Below are positions 12,526 to 23,354 of a stretch of DNA of 64,000 bases, one piece after another. Source of the DNA: Populus alba (lineage: Eukaryota; Streptophyta; Magnoliopsida; Malpighiales; Salicaceae); assembly GCF_005239225.2 (NCBI RefSeq), contig NC_133299.1, forward strand, positions 9,180,967 to 9,244,966, in the 5' to 3' direction. A model generated the notes under the pieces. That model saw nothing but the letters and a program-made list of their open reading frames with translations. It searched no databases and was not told the DNA's origin. The number at the start of each line of letters is the position of its first letter. Positions within the stretch are counted from its first letter, which is position 1. Both the position numbers and the translations under genes were made by a program.

Positions 12526-13490
12526 ACTGTCGATTTATTCGGATTATTAGTGATCCATGAAGGAAGCTCCCCAGTAAGCATGTTTCTTGTTAAAAATCTA
12601 AGCAAGAAACACCAACTCATCAGCAACAGTGTTCGCCAGCTATACATTATATTATATAAATATAAATATAAACAACTTAAACATACAACTTTGTCAGATT
12701 CCGAAATGTTTCTGGAATGCTACCATTTAAGTTGTTGAAGCTCAAATCACTGCGAGCCAAAGCGAAACGCATCAAATATATATTACCCAAAATTGAAAAC
12801 CCGAGACTTAATTGGTAATGTCGATCAAAGTTAAAAGAAAGAACGAATGAGATCAATGTATAGACATGATTGTTGAGTTATTTACACGATGGAGTTTCAA
12901 CCAGTTGGTGTAGACTACCTAAGATATATTGAACAATTACTGGAGATTTCGTAAAAGGTAAACGTACAGATATGATAACTTAGGCCACTTGCCAATGTAT
13001 TTGGGTATTGGACCATTAATATTGCAATTTCTCAGAACCCTGCAGGAACAATTGATGAAGTAAGAGACTGTAGATTAACAACTTCCATTTTCTCGATGTT
13101 TTTCAACAATTTTAAACATGATAGAGTTAATTAATGGAAAAACATTCGTAATATTAAATTCATTAGTTAATTAACATGATAAACTAAATAAATAAAATGT
13201 AAGTCATTATCAAATAGTTTCTTTATAATATTACACAACGATAGAAATTGAGAGAACAGAAGCATGGTGGAAAACATATTTATAATAATAATTTCATACG
13301 AAATAAAATCCCAAGGATCTTGTGTCAATGAAAGTGCTTATCTACTTGGAAAACTAAAAGTCTAAAGATTTTCGAGTAAATTAATCCCATAAATATGAAG
13401 AAAAACACTCACACAGAAAACAGAGAATTGGGCTCCCGTATGACTTCTGGAGGGAAAGATATTCCGGGATTGTTTACATCACTCACCCAC
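12526..13490 (-). CDS. gene A exons 14-17: C-terminal LRRs of the ectodomain
   Basis: Exon 14 (13422-13490, 69 nt) encodes the non-LRR strip WVSDVNNPGISFPPEV, equivalent to the family's RISDL..FP segment. Exon 15 (12968-13039, 72 nt) has LRNCNINGPIPKYIGKWPKL. Exon 16 (12687-12749, 63 nt) has LDLSFNNLNGSIPETFRNL. Exon 17 (12526-12597, 72 nt) has NMLTGELPSWI. The uneven lengths 69/72/63/72 are what the gene family shows at these positions. All borders are AG/GT and all frames are open. The exon expected next (the LSYNNF strip) was not found. Confidence 0.75.
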
Positions 13491-13587
13491 CTGGAATCAT
13501 TGAACAACACTTTATAACTCGTTAATAAGAAAACGACATGTTTCATGTCTATCTCCACATTAAAATAAAACAAATCATTACACATAC

Positions 13588-14386
13588 AACTTCCGTAATT
13601 TTGTCAGACTAAAAGTTTTTGCAGGCAGATTCCCTTCAAAATTATTTCCTATCAGGACCCTGACAAGTACATAATGCAACAGTCAGCTCAATGCACCAAA
13701 TTGTTTTCCTTCATAAGTTTAATTAAATCCTCAATAGATTATAACATTTAACTTGACTATGTTTTATAGAAAAAAAAAAAAAAAAAACTTACAGAGCGGT
13801 GAGGTTCACCCATTTTTCAATATAACCAGGTATCGGACCAGACAAATAGTTTCCACCTACCGCGCTGCATTGACCCAAATGCTTCCTTTAATTATATGAC
13901 ACCGAAAAATTAAATTGCAAGAGAAAAATAAAAGCAAGAAACTCACAACACTCGAAGATTGGTCAGATCCTCATATGTCGTAGGAATTGTCCCATTAAAA
14001 TTATTCGCTGTCAAGTATCTACAAGAAATTAAGTTCTAGGTTATTGGTAGTGCTATATGTTTCAAAATTTTCACATGGGGCCTCATCTACAGTTAAATGA
14101 AGTTCGACTCTCCATGATCAAAATGACAAAAGAAAAAAGAAGAAAATTACAGGAATAGAAGGTTGATTAAATTTCCAAGCTCCTTCGGAAGTTCACCATG
14201 AAGATCATTGTCATCCAGGGCCCTTTTTCTCCAGAGAAACAGACAAATAAGTAGACAAATTTATAATACTCTTGAAATAAAGACTAAAAGAAGTGGTGAG
14301 TAAGTTTTTCGCACAAGTAACGGAGTTCAGACAGTTTTCCTAATTCTTTTGGAATACGGCCTGACAACGAGTTATTATAAAGATCC
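13588..14386 (-). CDS. gene A exons 9-13: five canonical LRRs
   Basis: The exons are 14315-14386, 14151-14222, 13947-14018, 13793-13864 and 13588-13659, all 72 nt in the same phase with AG/GT borders (exon 9 uses a GTGCGA donor). They read as LRRs: NSLSGRIPKELGKLSEL, NDLHGELPKELGNLINL, NNFNGTIPTTYEDLTNL, NYLSGPIPGYIEKWVNL and NNFEGNLPAKTFSLTKL. Their order matches the family's central LRRs, including the GPIP..I..W.NL repeat that is a signature of the group. All are open. Confidence 0.8.
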
Positions 14387-15030
14387 CTGCAAATCGAATG
14401 ACATAATATATAAGGCGCAAATATCATGTAGAACTATGCAATCACAGTAACTTCATAAATGGTATTGAGCATTATATTTTCTTATTAATAATTTCGGAAT
14501 CTCGGCCCATGTGGCCAAGTCTATTGGTTGTTGTTCGTTCAATCGTTCCTATCATTTCAGACAAGTGGTAAATTAATAATCCCTTGTTGGGCTTGCTGTC
14601 CCTTTATCATGTGCTACTATCTTTGGGCCTACTTCAAGACATTACTATTACATTATTTTTAAGATAACAAAATAATAAAATAGTATTTATAACGTAACAA
14701 GAGTGAATATGTTTTTTCTTCTCGATCTCGGTCACAAGTAACTTTTATTTGAAATCATACTCAATTGTTTATAACTTTTTTAAGGTAAAAACATGATCTA
14801 CACTAATGTAATAACTAGCATAATTACGAGATAATTAATTACGTAACTGAGTGATAACATAAATTATTATAATATAATGAATAAAAATATTGAATAGTTT
14901 ATAATTTAAAAGCACTATAATTAATTATAATTCCTTCAAATAACTAAGGAAATTACCTCGTTATGGTGTGTGTTGAGTGAATTTATGGTTATATTATTTG
15001 AAGTATAATGAATATAATTTACAGAAATTC

Positions 15031-15104
15031 TTAAACGAAAGTGTGCCCAAATTTTCGTTTATTATAGTACCACTGAGGAAGTTGCGGCCGGCATAGCTGT
15101 GACA
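15031..15104 (-). pseudogene. gene A exon 8: degenerate LRR exon
   Basis: Between exons 7 and 9 a stretch reads NFLSGTI followed by NLGTL, an LRR core, with a possible acceptor after 'tcacag' and a GTAAAT donor. The distance between these sites is 74 nt instead of the 72 nt shared by its neighbours, which would shift the frame. Either the true border differs, the exon is skipped, or it is broken by a 2 nt change. The position corresponds to the second canonical LRR of the family. Confidence 0.45.
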
Positions 15105-15189
15105 AGAAGATGTACAGGTATTTGATTAAGAATTAAGCTATCCATATATAGATACAAGACTGTTTTAATCTCTAAAAAGAAACACTTAC

Positions 15190-16814
15190 ATCACTGTCAA
15201 GTTTTGACAATATCCTATGCTGTCTGGTATTGGCCCAGTCAATTTATTATGGGAAAGATCCCTAATTTTCAACAAAGATAACAGAATGAATATATGAACA
15301 TATAAAATAAAAAAATATCTTGCAAATATACCATTGACTTACAACAAACGAAGCGATTGGAGACCCTTCAGATTCGTAGGGATGGTGCCATCAAGATCGT
15401 TGCTGGAAAGAAGCCTGATTCGAAGGGATACATATCCCGGAAGATAAAAACTTTCAGTTAATATCATCAACAGATTCAATTCTATATTGTATCAATGGAA
15501 CTTTTATCAATTGTGGTGTAGAAAAGGTCTTTATGAAGTTGAGAACATGGCTTATCAGAATGAATATATGAATATATGAAGTTATTTTATAAAAAAAAAT
15601 TATAATGTCATTGCCTTTGTATAATATAAATAATTGATGAATAATCATTTCAATATATTACTCTAACATACTCTCAAGTCTCAACTAAAAAGTTATTTAA
15701 GCTTAATTATTGCACAATTCACCAATACCTTATATTTATTTATTTTTAATTAATTAACTTGAGAACATGGCTTAAAGAGATTATTAATTATTAATTGTCT
15801 TTAAATCACACCATTAAAATATGACTTCTGTTAGAACTAATTATTCATTAGGAAGCTTGATAGAATCTGCTAGATTTACAATGAAGCAGAGCGTGCTACA
15901 ATTCAGTCATCATTAGAAGGGTTATCTGCTATCATTTCTAAGGAATTTCTACACCATTTATTTTATATTTTATTCTTTTTTTCAATTGAAGAGCAAAACA
16001 TAATATCACAATGTTGTTACATGTAGCAAAACTCTAAATTGATCTAAATAAGAGTTTATATTACTTTCAACAGATGATAAAAGTTGTTATACGTAGCAAA
16101 AAAACATAATATCACACAAAAGCCAAACACAGAAAAAATATTAAAAAGGTTCGTTTGTTACAATTTCAAATCAATTTAGAATTAGTTATTAATTATTAAT
16201 TGTCTTTAAAAATATGACTTCGGTAAGAACTAGCAAGCGTGATAGAAATATGTTAGATATTATAAAATCCATACGATGCTTAAAATAATTTTATGGAATT
16301 CTAATTTGCATATATTTATGATGAAAGGGATAAGGTTAATGCGATTCAAAACTGAGCAAACTAAAGTATAAACCCAAATTAAACTGGAAGACTTACAGAT
16401 ATTCCAGATTCTGCAACTTTGTCAGGCTTGGAGGTATAGAACCGGTCAACGAATTGCTTGAAAGGTCCCTGATGTTTTGCACAAAGCCATTTTACCATTA
16501 TTTAGAAATAAGAAGAGCCTATGCACGCCATGATTTATATAAAAAGAACAAGGAATCCAAGCTTTAACATACAAATACTTGAGATGCTGTAATTGCCCCA
16601 GCGTTGAAGGAATCCCACCAGAAAGCTGATTATAGTAAAGATAACTGTTGTGGGCAATATGATCAAACCTCATTTTCATCAATGGTGACCACTGTAGATT
16701 CAATACTGAAAAGAGAAATGTATATGGAGTTACGATACTTACAGTATTTCCAAGTTTTTGAAGAGACCTATTGAATAGTGGATAGATCCATCCAACCTTT
16801 TTCCTCGCAAGTTT
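15190..16814 (-). CDS. gene A exons 3-7: five LRRs, each in a 72 nt exon
   Basis: The exons are 16743-16814, 16573-16644, 16397-16468, 15343-15414 and 15190-15261. Each is exactly 72 nt, has AG/GT borders and keeps the same phase, splitting the codon of the last leucine. Each encodes one plant-type LRR with the LxxNxLxGxIP core, for example NQLSGGIPSTLGQLQHL and NKLTGPIPDSIGYCQNL. Exon 3 (LRGKRLDGSIHYSIGLFKNL) matches the first LRR of the usual family array. Exons 4-7 look additional to that array. All five are open. Confidence 0.75.
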
Positions 16815-16883
16815 CTGTCAAAGAAATTGAAGTAATTCACATCGAGACAATCAGAATTTGAATCTATCAAGTTTTATACATAC

Positions 16884-17061
16884 ATTTCAGTGACCGAACG
16901 AAACGCTCCATTTGTGGTGTTGTCAGTGGAACCACATTTGATCTCGGCATACAGGTCTTCAGAACAAATAGGAGACGACAGCGGTAACTGTGTGGAAGAT
17001 GACTGCAAAGTCCGTGTGGAAGATGACTGCAAAGTCTGTGAAAGGACTCGAAGAGCACGTA
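16884..17061 (-). CDS. gene A exon 2: N-terminal cap before the LRRs, with a 24 bp duplication
   Basis: The 178 nt exon has an AG acceptor at 17062-17063 and a GTATG donor at 16879-16883. It carries two tandem 24 bp copies (16991-17014 and 17015-17038, one mismatch) that add TLQSSST repeated in frame. Relatives have a DWNFSVDPC-like cap motif here, which I do not see; CGSTDNTTNGAFRSVTE near the end corresponds to the cysteine-containing stretch just before the first LRR. The exon is open throughout. Confidence 0.65.
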
Positions 17062-17079
17062 CTGCCGAAAAAAAATTCT

Positions 17080-17345
17080 TATTAAGTCCCACTAAGATCT
17101 TCTGATATTAAAAGTACTCAATCGACCGTATTATATACTTACATGTACGGGTTAGAATGGATAAGAAGTGTGTTTAAGCAAGAAATGAAACTAGTAAATT
17201 AAATGAGACTCAACTATGTTATTGCACTTGCATATATATATTTTTTATTTACTAAATAAATAACTAATACAATGTTTTCATGAGATATCTTTTCAAATTA
17301 GTTAATGCGCAATAGGACCTTTATTTATGCTGCAAAAGAACTCTT
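17080..17345 (-). repeat. gene A intron 1 segment, duplicated at 18669-18945
   Basis: The sequence from 'cccactaagatcttctgatatt' through the 'gggttagaatggataagaagtg', 'gcaagaaatgaaact' and 'actaatacaatgttttca' words to 'gctgcaaaagaa' recurs in the same order and orientation at 18669-18945. It lies in the intron between exons 1 and 2. The duplication suggests that part of a further receptor-kinase copy once lay just upstream. Confidence 0.65.
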
Positions 17346-17500
17346 CATATTCGAATAGCTTTTCTTTCGTAATCAATTTATTCATGATAATTTCAATGGC
17401 CTTCTATCTGCATGCTTTCACCCTATCCCACATCGATTAGTAATTAAACTAAACATATATTCATATATTTTGAATGAATTTCTCAATAATAGATTTGTAC

Positions 17501-17633
17501 CTTCATATTCTGGAAGTGTTCCATTGCGTTCGATATCGTCGATTCTATTATTAATAGAAGTATTAGCACCCCCCGTGCCAGGTTGCCAGAGAAGAAGAAA
17601 GTTGAGGACAAAAAGTCTACAGATGAGCATCAT
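17501..17633 (-). CDS. gene A exon 1: signal peptide and N-terminus
   Basis: The frame starts with two adjacent ATG codons; either could initiate. MMLICRLFVLNFLLLW is a typical hydrophobic secretion signal, followed by a probable cleavage region near GTGGA. The exon ends in codon phase 1 at a GTAC donor and joins exon 2 as EYE-V-RAL. In intact relatives the N-terminus begins with a short acidic stretch (PEDEVEAL), and LPEYEVRAL here corresponds. A TATA-like element lies about 100 bases upstream. Confidence 0.7.
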
Positions 17634-17724
17634 TACTGACCGTTCAAAACCCCATTGGTTTCGTCAGAACTCTACTTCTAAGAAGCGTTTCTTGCGGTGT
17701 GTATGTGTATGCCACTGCTTGTGC

Positions 17725-17745
17725 TTGTTCTTATATTAACACATG
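17725..17745 (-). promoter_or_regulatory. possible TATA element of gene A
   Basis: On the minus strand TTAATATAAGAAC lies about 100 bases upstream of the first ATG at 17633. Position and composition fit a plant TATA box. There is no independent evidence of transcription. Confidence 0.3.
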
Positions 17746-17812
17746 GATAAAACATTCCTGCAAAAGTGAACAAACAAACTACCAATTGTAAAATAATAAA
17801 AAGTTATCTTTA

Positions 17813-18350
17813 AGCCCTGTTTTTGGTCGTTCTCAGTAAAGTATTTTTTTTTTATGTTAAATAAAAAATATTTTCTAAAAATTAAAAAATATTTTATTAT
17901 TTATTGATTATATCAATTACTCCTTAATATTTTGATTGTTATATATTTTATTTTTGATTTTTTTTAATTTTATCCCTTATAACTTATAACTTGATTTTAT
18001 TTGATTTTTATATTAATTTTGGTCCTTATTCTTTTTATTATTATTTATTTTTTCTTATTCTTTTGTTAATTGAAGTTTATTAAATATCAGGCTTAGTTTT
18101 TATTCTTTTGATTTATATTTATTTTATTTAAAATAATTTATAAAATTTAATTTTTTTTTTAATTTTATCATCCTTTAATTATTTTATTTATCAGATTTAA
18201 TCCATATTCTTTCAATAAACTTGCAAAAAAAATTAAAACATTAATAAATTATTTTACAACTCATTTTACATAACATAACCACATACTAAAAAATATTTTT
18301 TAATTCATTTCTCATAACATTACCAGACATTAAAAAATAATTTCACTTTT
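17813..18350. mobile_element. possible non-autonomous MITE-like element
   Basis: This is an AT-rich, gene-free block bounded by loosely inverted ends: 'ctgtttttggtcgttctcagtaaagta' on the left, and on the right the complement reads 'tgtctggtaatgttatgagaaatg'. The internal T-runs and the 'ttttacaactcattttacataaca' phrase are typical of poplar-type miniature elements. No clean target duplication was seen. Confidence 0.3.
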
Positions 18351-18668
18351 GAAAGTTTCACTTTCTATATAAACAACTTTTCAAAAAAAGAATTACATTT
18401 CAGCAAAGCAAATAAACAAGGTTTAAATTAATGAAATCATCCCACTACGTCAAGGTGGGAACTTGAGGCTGATAAGTATTGTATTGCGACTAAAGAGGAA
18501 GACTTCTTTTCGAAAGTTACCAATGCAATTTCTATAATGCCTTTTGAGTAAAGAGCAAAGACAATGATGACAGGTAAAAATCATAATTGAAATGAACAAA
18601 ATTAAAGCACTGAAAGTTGCTAAAGAAGTCTCAAAATAAGCTGCAATTTCCAACATTGATAAAATTAT

Positions 18669-18945
18669 TATTAAATCCCACTAAGATCTTCTAATATTTA
18701 AGATAAAAGTAGACAATCGACCTGATTATATATGGGTTAGAATGGATAAGAAGTGTATTTAAGCAAGAAATGAAACTAATAAATTTAACGCATTGATGGA
18801 TTAAATGAGACTCAACAATTTTTGCATTTGCTATTTTTTTTCTTTTTTACTAAATAAATGACTAATACAATGTTTTCAAGCTATACTTTTCAAAATAGTT
18901 AACACGCAACTGGATCAGTCATGACGCTGCAAAAGAATAGGGCTT
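18669..18945 (-). repeat. second copy of gene A intron 1 sequence
   Basis: This aligns with 17080-17345 at most positions, with small indels. The flanking block 18450-18656 has a 68-codon minus-strand open frame with no recognised domain. In gene A the matching position holds exon 2, so this may be a scrambled or unrelated replacement. It is best read as a leftover of a tandem gene copy. Confidence 0.6.
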
Positions 18946-20041
18946 GTAAGTATTATTATTTATAAAGTTAATTTAAAATTAGTAAGTATTAGTAATAATA
19001 TTTATTAGGACTTGCATTTCATAATTAGTATCAAGTTACTAGGTATAGATATTAATAAAATTATTTTTAAAATCTTACCTAATAGTGTAATTCTTTTGAA
19101 TTGAGATAATCATTGTAACATAACATTATAATTTTAACATTGAGGTGAACTAATGTATGAAAGGGGAAAAATAGAAAAAAGCAGTCACCATCTAGTTTTA
19201 TAATAACTAGACCTAACTGATTTTTAAAGATTCTAGGTAAGGAGTTGTTTATGAAATACAAAAACAAAATAGGCACTACCCTATACATCTTATCTAAGAT
19301 AAATTGTATTTTGGTTTGTATTAAATGATAAATGTGTTTTAATGTGATTTGCTTATACTAGTGCGTATATTATTTAGGATATTGTTATTATCCACAAAAC
19401 AACGTTCAAAAAATGGGGCTCAATGTTGGACCTTACTATCCTGAGTTATTTTGTATTATCAACAAAAAAAAAAAACATATATAAATATATGTATGTATGT
19501 ATGTATACATGTGTCGATTTTATTTGGTGCAATTTTTTTATATATTTAAATTTTAAAAAAGTCTCTTTTATATTTTTAATATCAAGTTATCAACTCAAAG
19601 AATTTATCCACCTACAAATAACAATTACAATGCTCATCCCATCATAGTGGACTTCACAACTCAACCATGATATCAACTTCTTTTCTTTTTTTTGTAGAGC
19701 TAGCCTTGTAATATTCCATATAACAAAATTTTAAAACTAATTAGTTCACAACAAGCATCAATTTCTTAAGACAAAAACTATGTTTAATTTTGCATACAAC
19801 ACAGATATATATTAACTTAATAAGGACAATATCTTTAATTGCATCATCTACAAAAGATAATTTAAACATTTAAATTCTTAAACACAAGATGTTACATAAC
19901 AATAAAATATTATTTACTCTGAATACATAATTAATTTAATAAAAGACTTCTATATATGCATCTATTTTCTAGTTTGAGGGTGCGAGGTACCTAGCAACAT
20001 ATTTATATGACTTTTAATTCATGCTCAAAAATATAGTACAC
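18946..20041. other. AT-rich intergenic sequence, nothing recognised
   Basis: Two short open frames of about 70 codons (19079-19288 minus, 19423-19647 plus) have low-complexity hydrophobic products and no motif. A short GTAT microsatellite lies near 19489-19506. Nothing here supports a gene. Confidence 0.4.
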
Positions 20042-21061
20042 TGTCACGGTCGCACAAATTAATTATCCTAGTTTAAAACACAACACACAAGATATTATAA
20101 AGCAAGTAAGGGGTCGATCCCATGAGGAATGTTCAAGTTAGATTTTTATACTGGATGATATGCAATTTAGAGGGGGTAGGAGGTTATCTAGGCTAAAGCA
20201 AAGAAAAACAGAAAGAAGCAATCAATGCTAATAAAAAAAAACTAAAATTTATCAAAAAAACAACCCTTGGTTGCAAGTAAACGTCCACCTACAGAAATAA
20301 AAAATGATCATGGAAATGAAACGTCAATTTATACTTTGAATATTTATCTTTTCTTATATTTATTAGTTAACAGATTTGTTGTATACCTATTCCTGACCAT
20401 CAAACAACCACAATGTCAGCATTAGTAATTTAATTCAATGGCAGCCTTAAGAATTAGATGAGCTGACAAATCTAGATTGTCTACAATAATAACTTAGAGT
20501 CTGCTCTAGTAATTAAAATAAACAATTATAGGAAAAATAAGCATAGAAGAACAAACATATTTATTATATAAATTAAAAAAGAAAAGGTAAAAAAAAATCT
20601 CACAGTTCTTGAAACCTAAAAGTTTTCGTGTCCTTGCAACCAAGAAAAATAGTTTGGTCTTGCATGTCTACTGAACAATTAATCAAAAAGAAAGAAGAAA
20701 ACATGATTTCAGGTTTGTGGAGGGGAGTGGGCATGTTTTCTCTCTTGGGTGGCTTCCTTCTCTTTCCTTTCTTTCTTTCTTTTTATATCCTAGGAAATCC
20801 TAATCCCCTTTTTACAAAATAATCCTTTTCTAAATAGACACTTTACATTTAAGTAGTTCAATAATTATTTGACTAAAAAAATGAGAAATAGCCTTGCATA
20901 AAACCTTCAAGCTTTTACTTTTCACTTAGAGGAGCTAAATTGCAGAATAAAGACTTGGATGTCGGTTTGGGTGCTTAAAAAAGTAATTTGAACTTATTTC
21001 TTCACAAAACCTGTCTACTAGTAGAATTCATATGTCATCTTAGAAAAATCATCTCTCTTAG
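20042..21061. mobile_element. truncated LTR of the same Athila-type family as 41470-43081
   Basis: It starts with TGTCACGGTCGCACAAATTA, matching the LTR start at 41470, and follows that LTR in order through the 'ggggtcgatccca', 'ccttggttgcaag', 'cagttcttgaaa', 'ttgggtggct' and 'gaggagctaaattg' words. Relative to 41470-43081 it lacks an internal segment of about 150 bp (the equivalent of about 41900-42040) and the last 460 or so bases. The right end joins unrelated Tat/Ogre-like sequence. No second LTR or coding region is beside it, so it is a truncated solo LTR. Confidence 0.75.
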
Positions 21062-21640
21062 TAAAAATTTTATCCTCAAGCATACGATTAGATTCTAAAA
21101 TTTGAATGCATGTTTTTATACGATAAATAAAAAGTAAATCTTCATCATACTTTGAAAAATACAAAAATAAAAATCATTTAATGCATATCATAATAAGTCT
21201 ACAATTATCCGTTAGGATTTGAATATAATTTCAAAAAAAACTTTTTTTTATTTTCTTTCGTGTTAGGATAGTTAAGTTTTAATATGATAAGATAAGAATG
21301 TCCTTATCAAAGATGACTTTTCTTAAACCTTAAGCATACCTTTTATGGGCTTTAAAATGATTATGTTTTAACTTGATAAAATAAGAATCTCTTTAATGAG
21401 AAGAACTTTTCTCGAACCTTAGATAGATTAACGAATAGAAACACGACTTAGAACAAAAAATAGTAGGTTATCATAAGTAAGGTGTACTCGGAGTTATGCG
21501 TCTTTCATTTACACAATTAGTCCCCCTACTCAGACTCTTATAAACCATTAAGTTTTTTAGTGACTATAAATATTAGATAACGACTTCCTTTTCTTTTCTT
21601 TTTTGTTGATAAAAGATAAAAAATTCCTTATACTTTCCGC
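21062..21640 (-). repeat. Tat/Ogre-like leader remnant
   Basis: The words 'gataagataagaatgtcctt' and 'cttttctcgaacctta' near 21290-21425 match the reverse complement of 59410-59500, and the 'tagataacgacttcc' region near 21575 matches 63045 and the complement of about 59250. A related minus-oriented stretch is near 1620-1880. It is non-coding and probably leader sequence downstream of an LTR. Confidence 0.45.
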
Positions 21641-21839
21641 ACTAATTACCCATTACAAATTGATATTATTAAAGAATCACTATAAACTTAAAAGTTTAAA
21701 GTTTTAATAATAATTTCATATTATTGGATAATACATCTTTTCAAGTGAACATTTAATTTAATTTTGTTTTGTATTAAAATTTTTGATGAATTGATTTTTT
21801 AACATTGACAAAATAATTTTAACAATGTAAATGATTGGA

Positions 21840-22480
21840 ACCATGGAGTCTGAAGTAATAATGCATCATTAAAATTTATGGTCAAGTCTTTGTTCATGTT
21901 CAGCATCTTTTATTTCCATTATGTCGATCTTTTGCTTTCATGATGTCGATCGTTTGCACTGAGGAGAAGAGAAAGACTAATAAAGCTAAAGCATCAGTAT
22001 GAATAAGACCAAAAGCTGATAGCTTACACTTCATTTCTTGGGTCCAATGAAGAGAACAGTGAGGAGTAATAATGCTTCTTTAAAATTTAAGATCAAGTCT
22101 TTGTTCATCTTCAGCATCTTTTTTTTTGGATAATTCATGTTCAGCATCTTTTGTTTCCACTATGTCGATCTTTTGTATTGTCGAGCAGATAAAGATTAAT
22201 AAAGCTAAAGCATCAGTATGAAGGCCACAAGCTGATAGCTTACCCTACATTTCTTTAAAATTTAAGATCAAGTCTTCGTTCATGTAATTCAGCATCTTTT
22301 GTTAATCTTTTGCATTTAATAAAGCTAAAGCATCAGTATGAAGGCCAAAAGCTGATAGCTACATTTCTTGGGTCCAATCGGAAAGTGAACATTGAGAAGA
22401 AATAATGCATCTTTAAATTTTATGGTCAAGTCTTTGTTCATGTAATTCAGCATCTTTTGTTTCCATTGTCAAGTAATAAT
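21840..22480. repeat. degenerate tandem repeat, unit about 150-190 bp, 3-4 copies
   Basis: The unit has the words 'ggtcaagtctttgttcatg', 'ttcagcatcttttgtt', 'taataaagctaaagcatcag' and 'ttcttgggtccaat' in fixed order, repeating from about 21880, 22080, 22260 and 22420 with internal losses. The same unit is found at 39920-40400 upstream of paralogue B2. It lies upstream of a receptor-kinase gene in both places, so it is part of the duplicated gene unit. Confidence 0.75.
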
Positions 22481-23170
22481 AATAACCAAAAATTGAATGT
22501 TATTTTTATGCTATTCTCACAAGGAAAGTCTTGGCTATGAAATTTATGCTATTCTCACATGGAAAGTGAAATTTATGGAAGTAGAACAATATACAGTTAT
22601 CTTCTAAGAAGTAGATTAGCGCTCTATTAATTTCACATAAATTTTACTTTTCCTTTACTTTGAATAGACTAACATTTTATCTTCTAAAAAGTACTTTTAT
22701 CAGAGTAGAAAACGTACAATCAACACGTTTTATTTTCAACAATAAAAATAATTATTGATGATATATACCTTCACTTTCCTAAAGTCCTCACTGGATTCAC
22801 TGAAACCATCACGTGATGGCCTGCCCACGTCAAAAAGATTATAATTATTGATGATATATACCTTCACTTTCCTATATTTTTCTTCACCAAAGCATTGTTA
22901 TGGTAAAATCACTATTTTCTCATACAGAAAGCATTTAGTTTTGATGTATCACTCAATGAAAAATGTGAGAGCACTACGTACAGAAACCTGCCTTTGATCT
23001 ATTATTGTGAGAATTGGACTAATGGGTAAATGATATAAATTAATACAACTAGAAAAGGGATGTCAGCTAACCAAACGTGTTAATTTTGATATCTACCAAT
23101 GTTTTTTACATTTTTTGTGTTAAAATTTGATATATTATCAAATAATCTTTTATATTAATAATTTATTTAT
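22480..23170. repeat. intergenic segment shared with 40440-41002 and 57997-58150
   Basis: From 'agaagtagattagcgctcta' on, this aligns with 40590-41002, including 'aacgtacaatcaacacg' and 'ttcactgaaaccatcacgtga'. After 'ggactaatgggtaaa' at 23028-23030 it aligns instead with 57997 onward ('aaatgatataaattaatac'). The jump marks where CACTA-2 is inserted in the other copy, so this copy preserves the empty target site. No gene is present. Confidence 0.85.
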
Positions 23171-23354
23171 CTAAATAAAAAAAACAAGCGAATCAACGAG
23201 CCAGATCTCCAATTTCCAGGGCCATAACCGGTACATGTTTTTCATCAAAAGGAGGATCAAGGGAAACAAACCAATGAAAAAGAAAGAAAGAAAGAAGAAT
23301 CAATAGATATGGAAACATGACACAAGATATATATATATATTGACCATCCGGTAC

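Larger units (their letters stand above)
6890..17633 (-). pseudogene. gene A: LRR-malectin receptor-like kinase, decayed in its 3' half
   Basis: The domain order on the minus strand is signal peptide, LRR array, malectin-like domain and protein kinase, the layout of the plant LRR-VIII-2 receptor kinases, which sit in the plasma membrane and signal from the cell surface. Exons 1 to 17 were placed by GT/AG sites and phase: 17501-17633, 16884-17061, 16743-16814, 16573-16644, 16397-16468, 15343-15414, 15190-15261, a degenerate exon near 15031-15104, 14315-14386, 14151-14222, 13947-14018, 13793-13864, 13588-13659, 13422-13490, 12968-13039, 12687-12749 and 12526-12597. Malectin pieces lie at 9560-10170 and kinase pieces at 6890-9260, all with frameshifts or stops. 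No transmembrane exon was recognised. A full-length kinase cannot be made; a shortened ectodomain protein remains possible. Confidence 0.8.
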
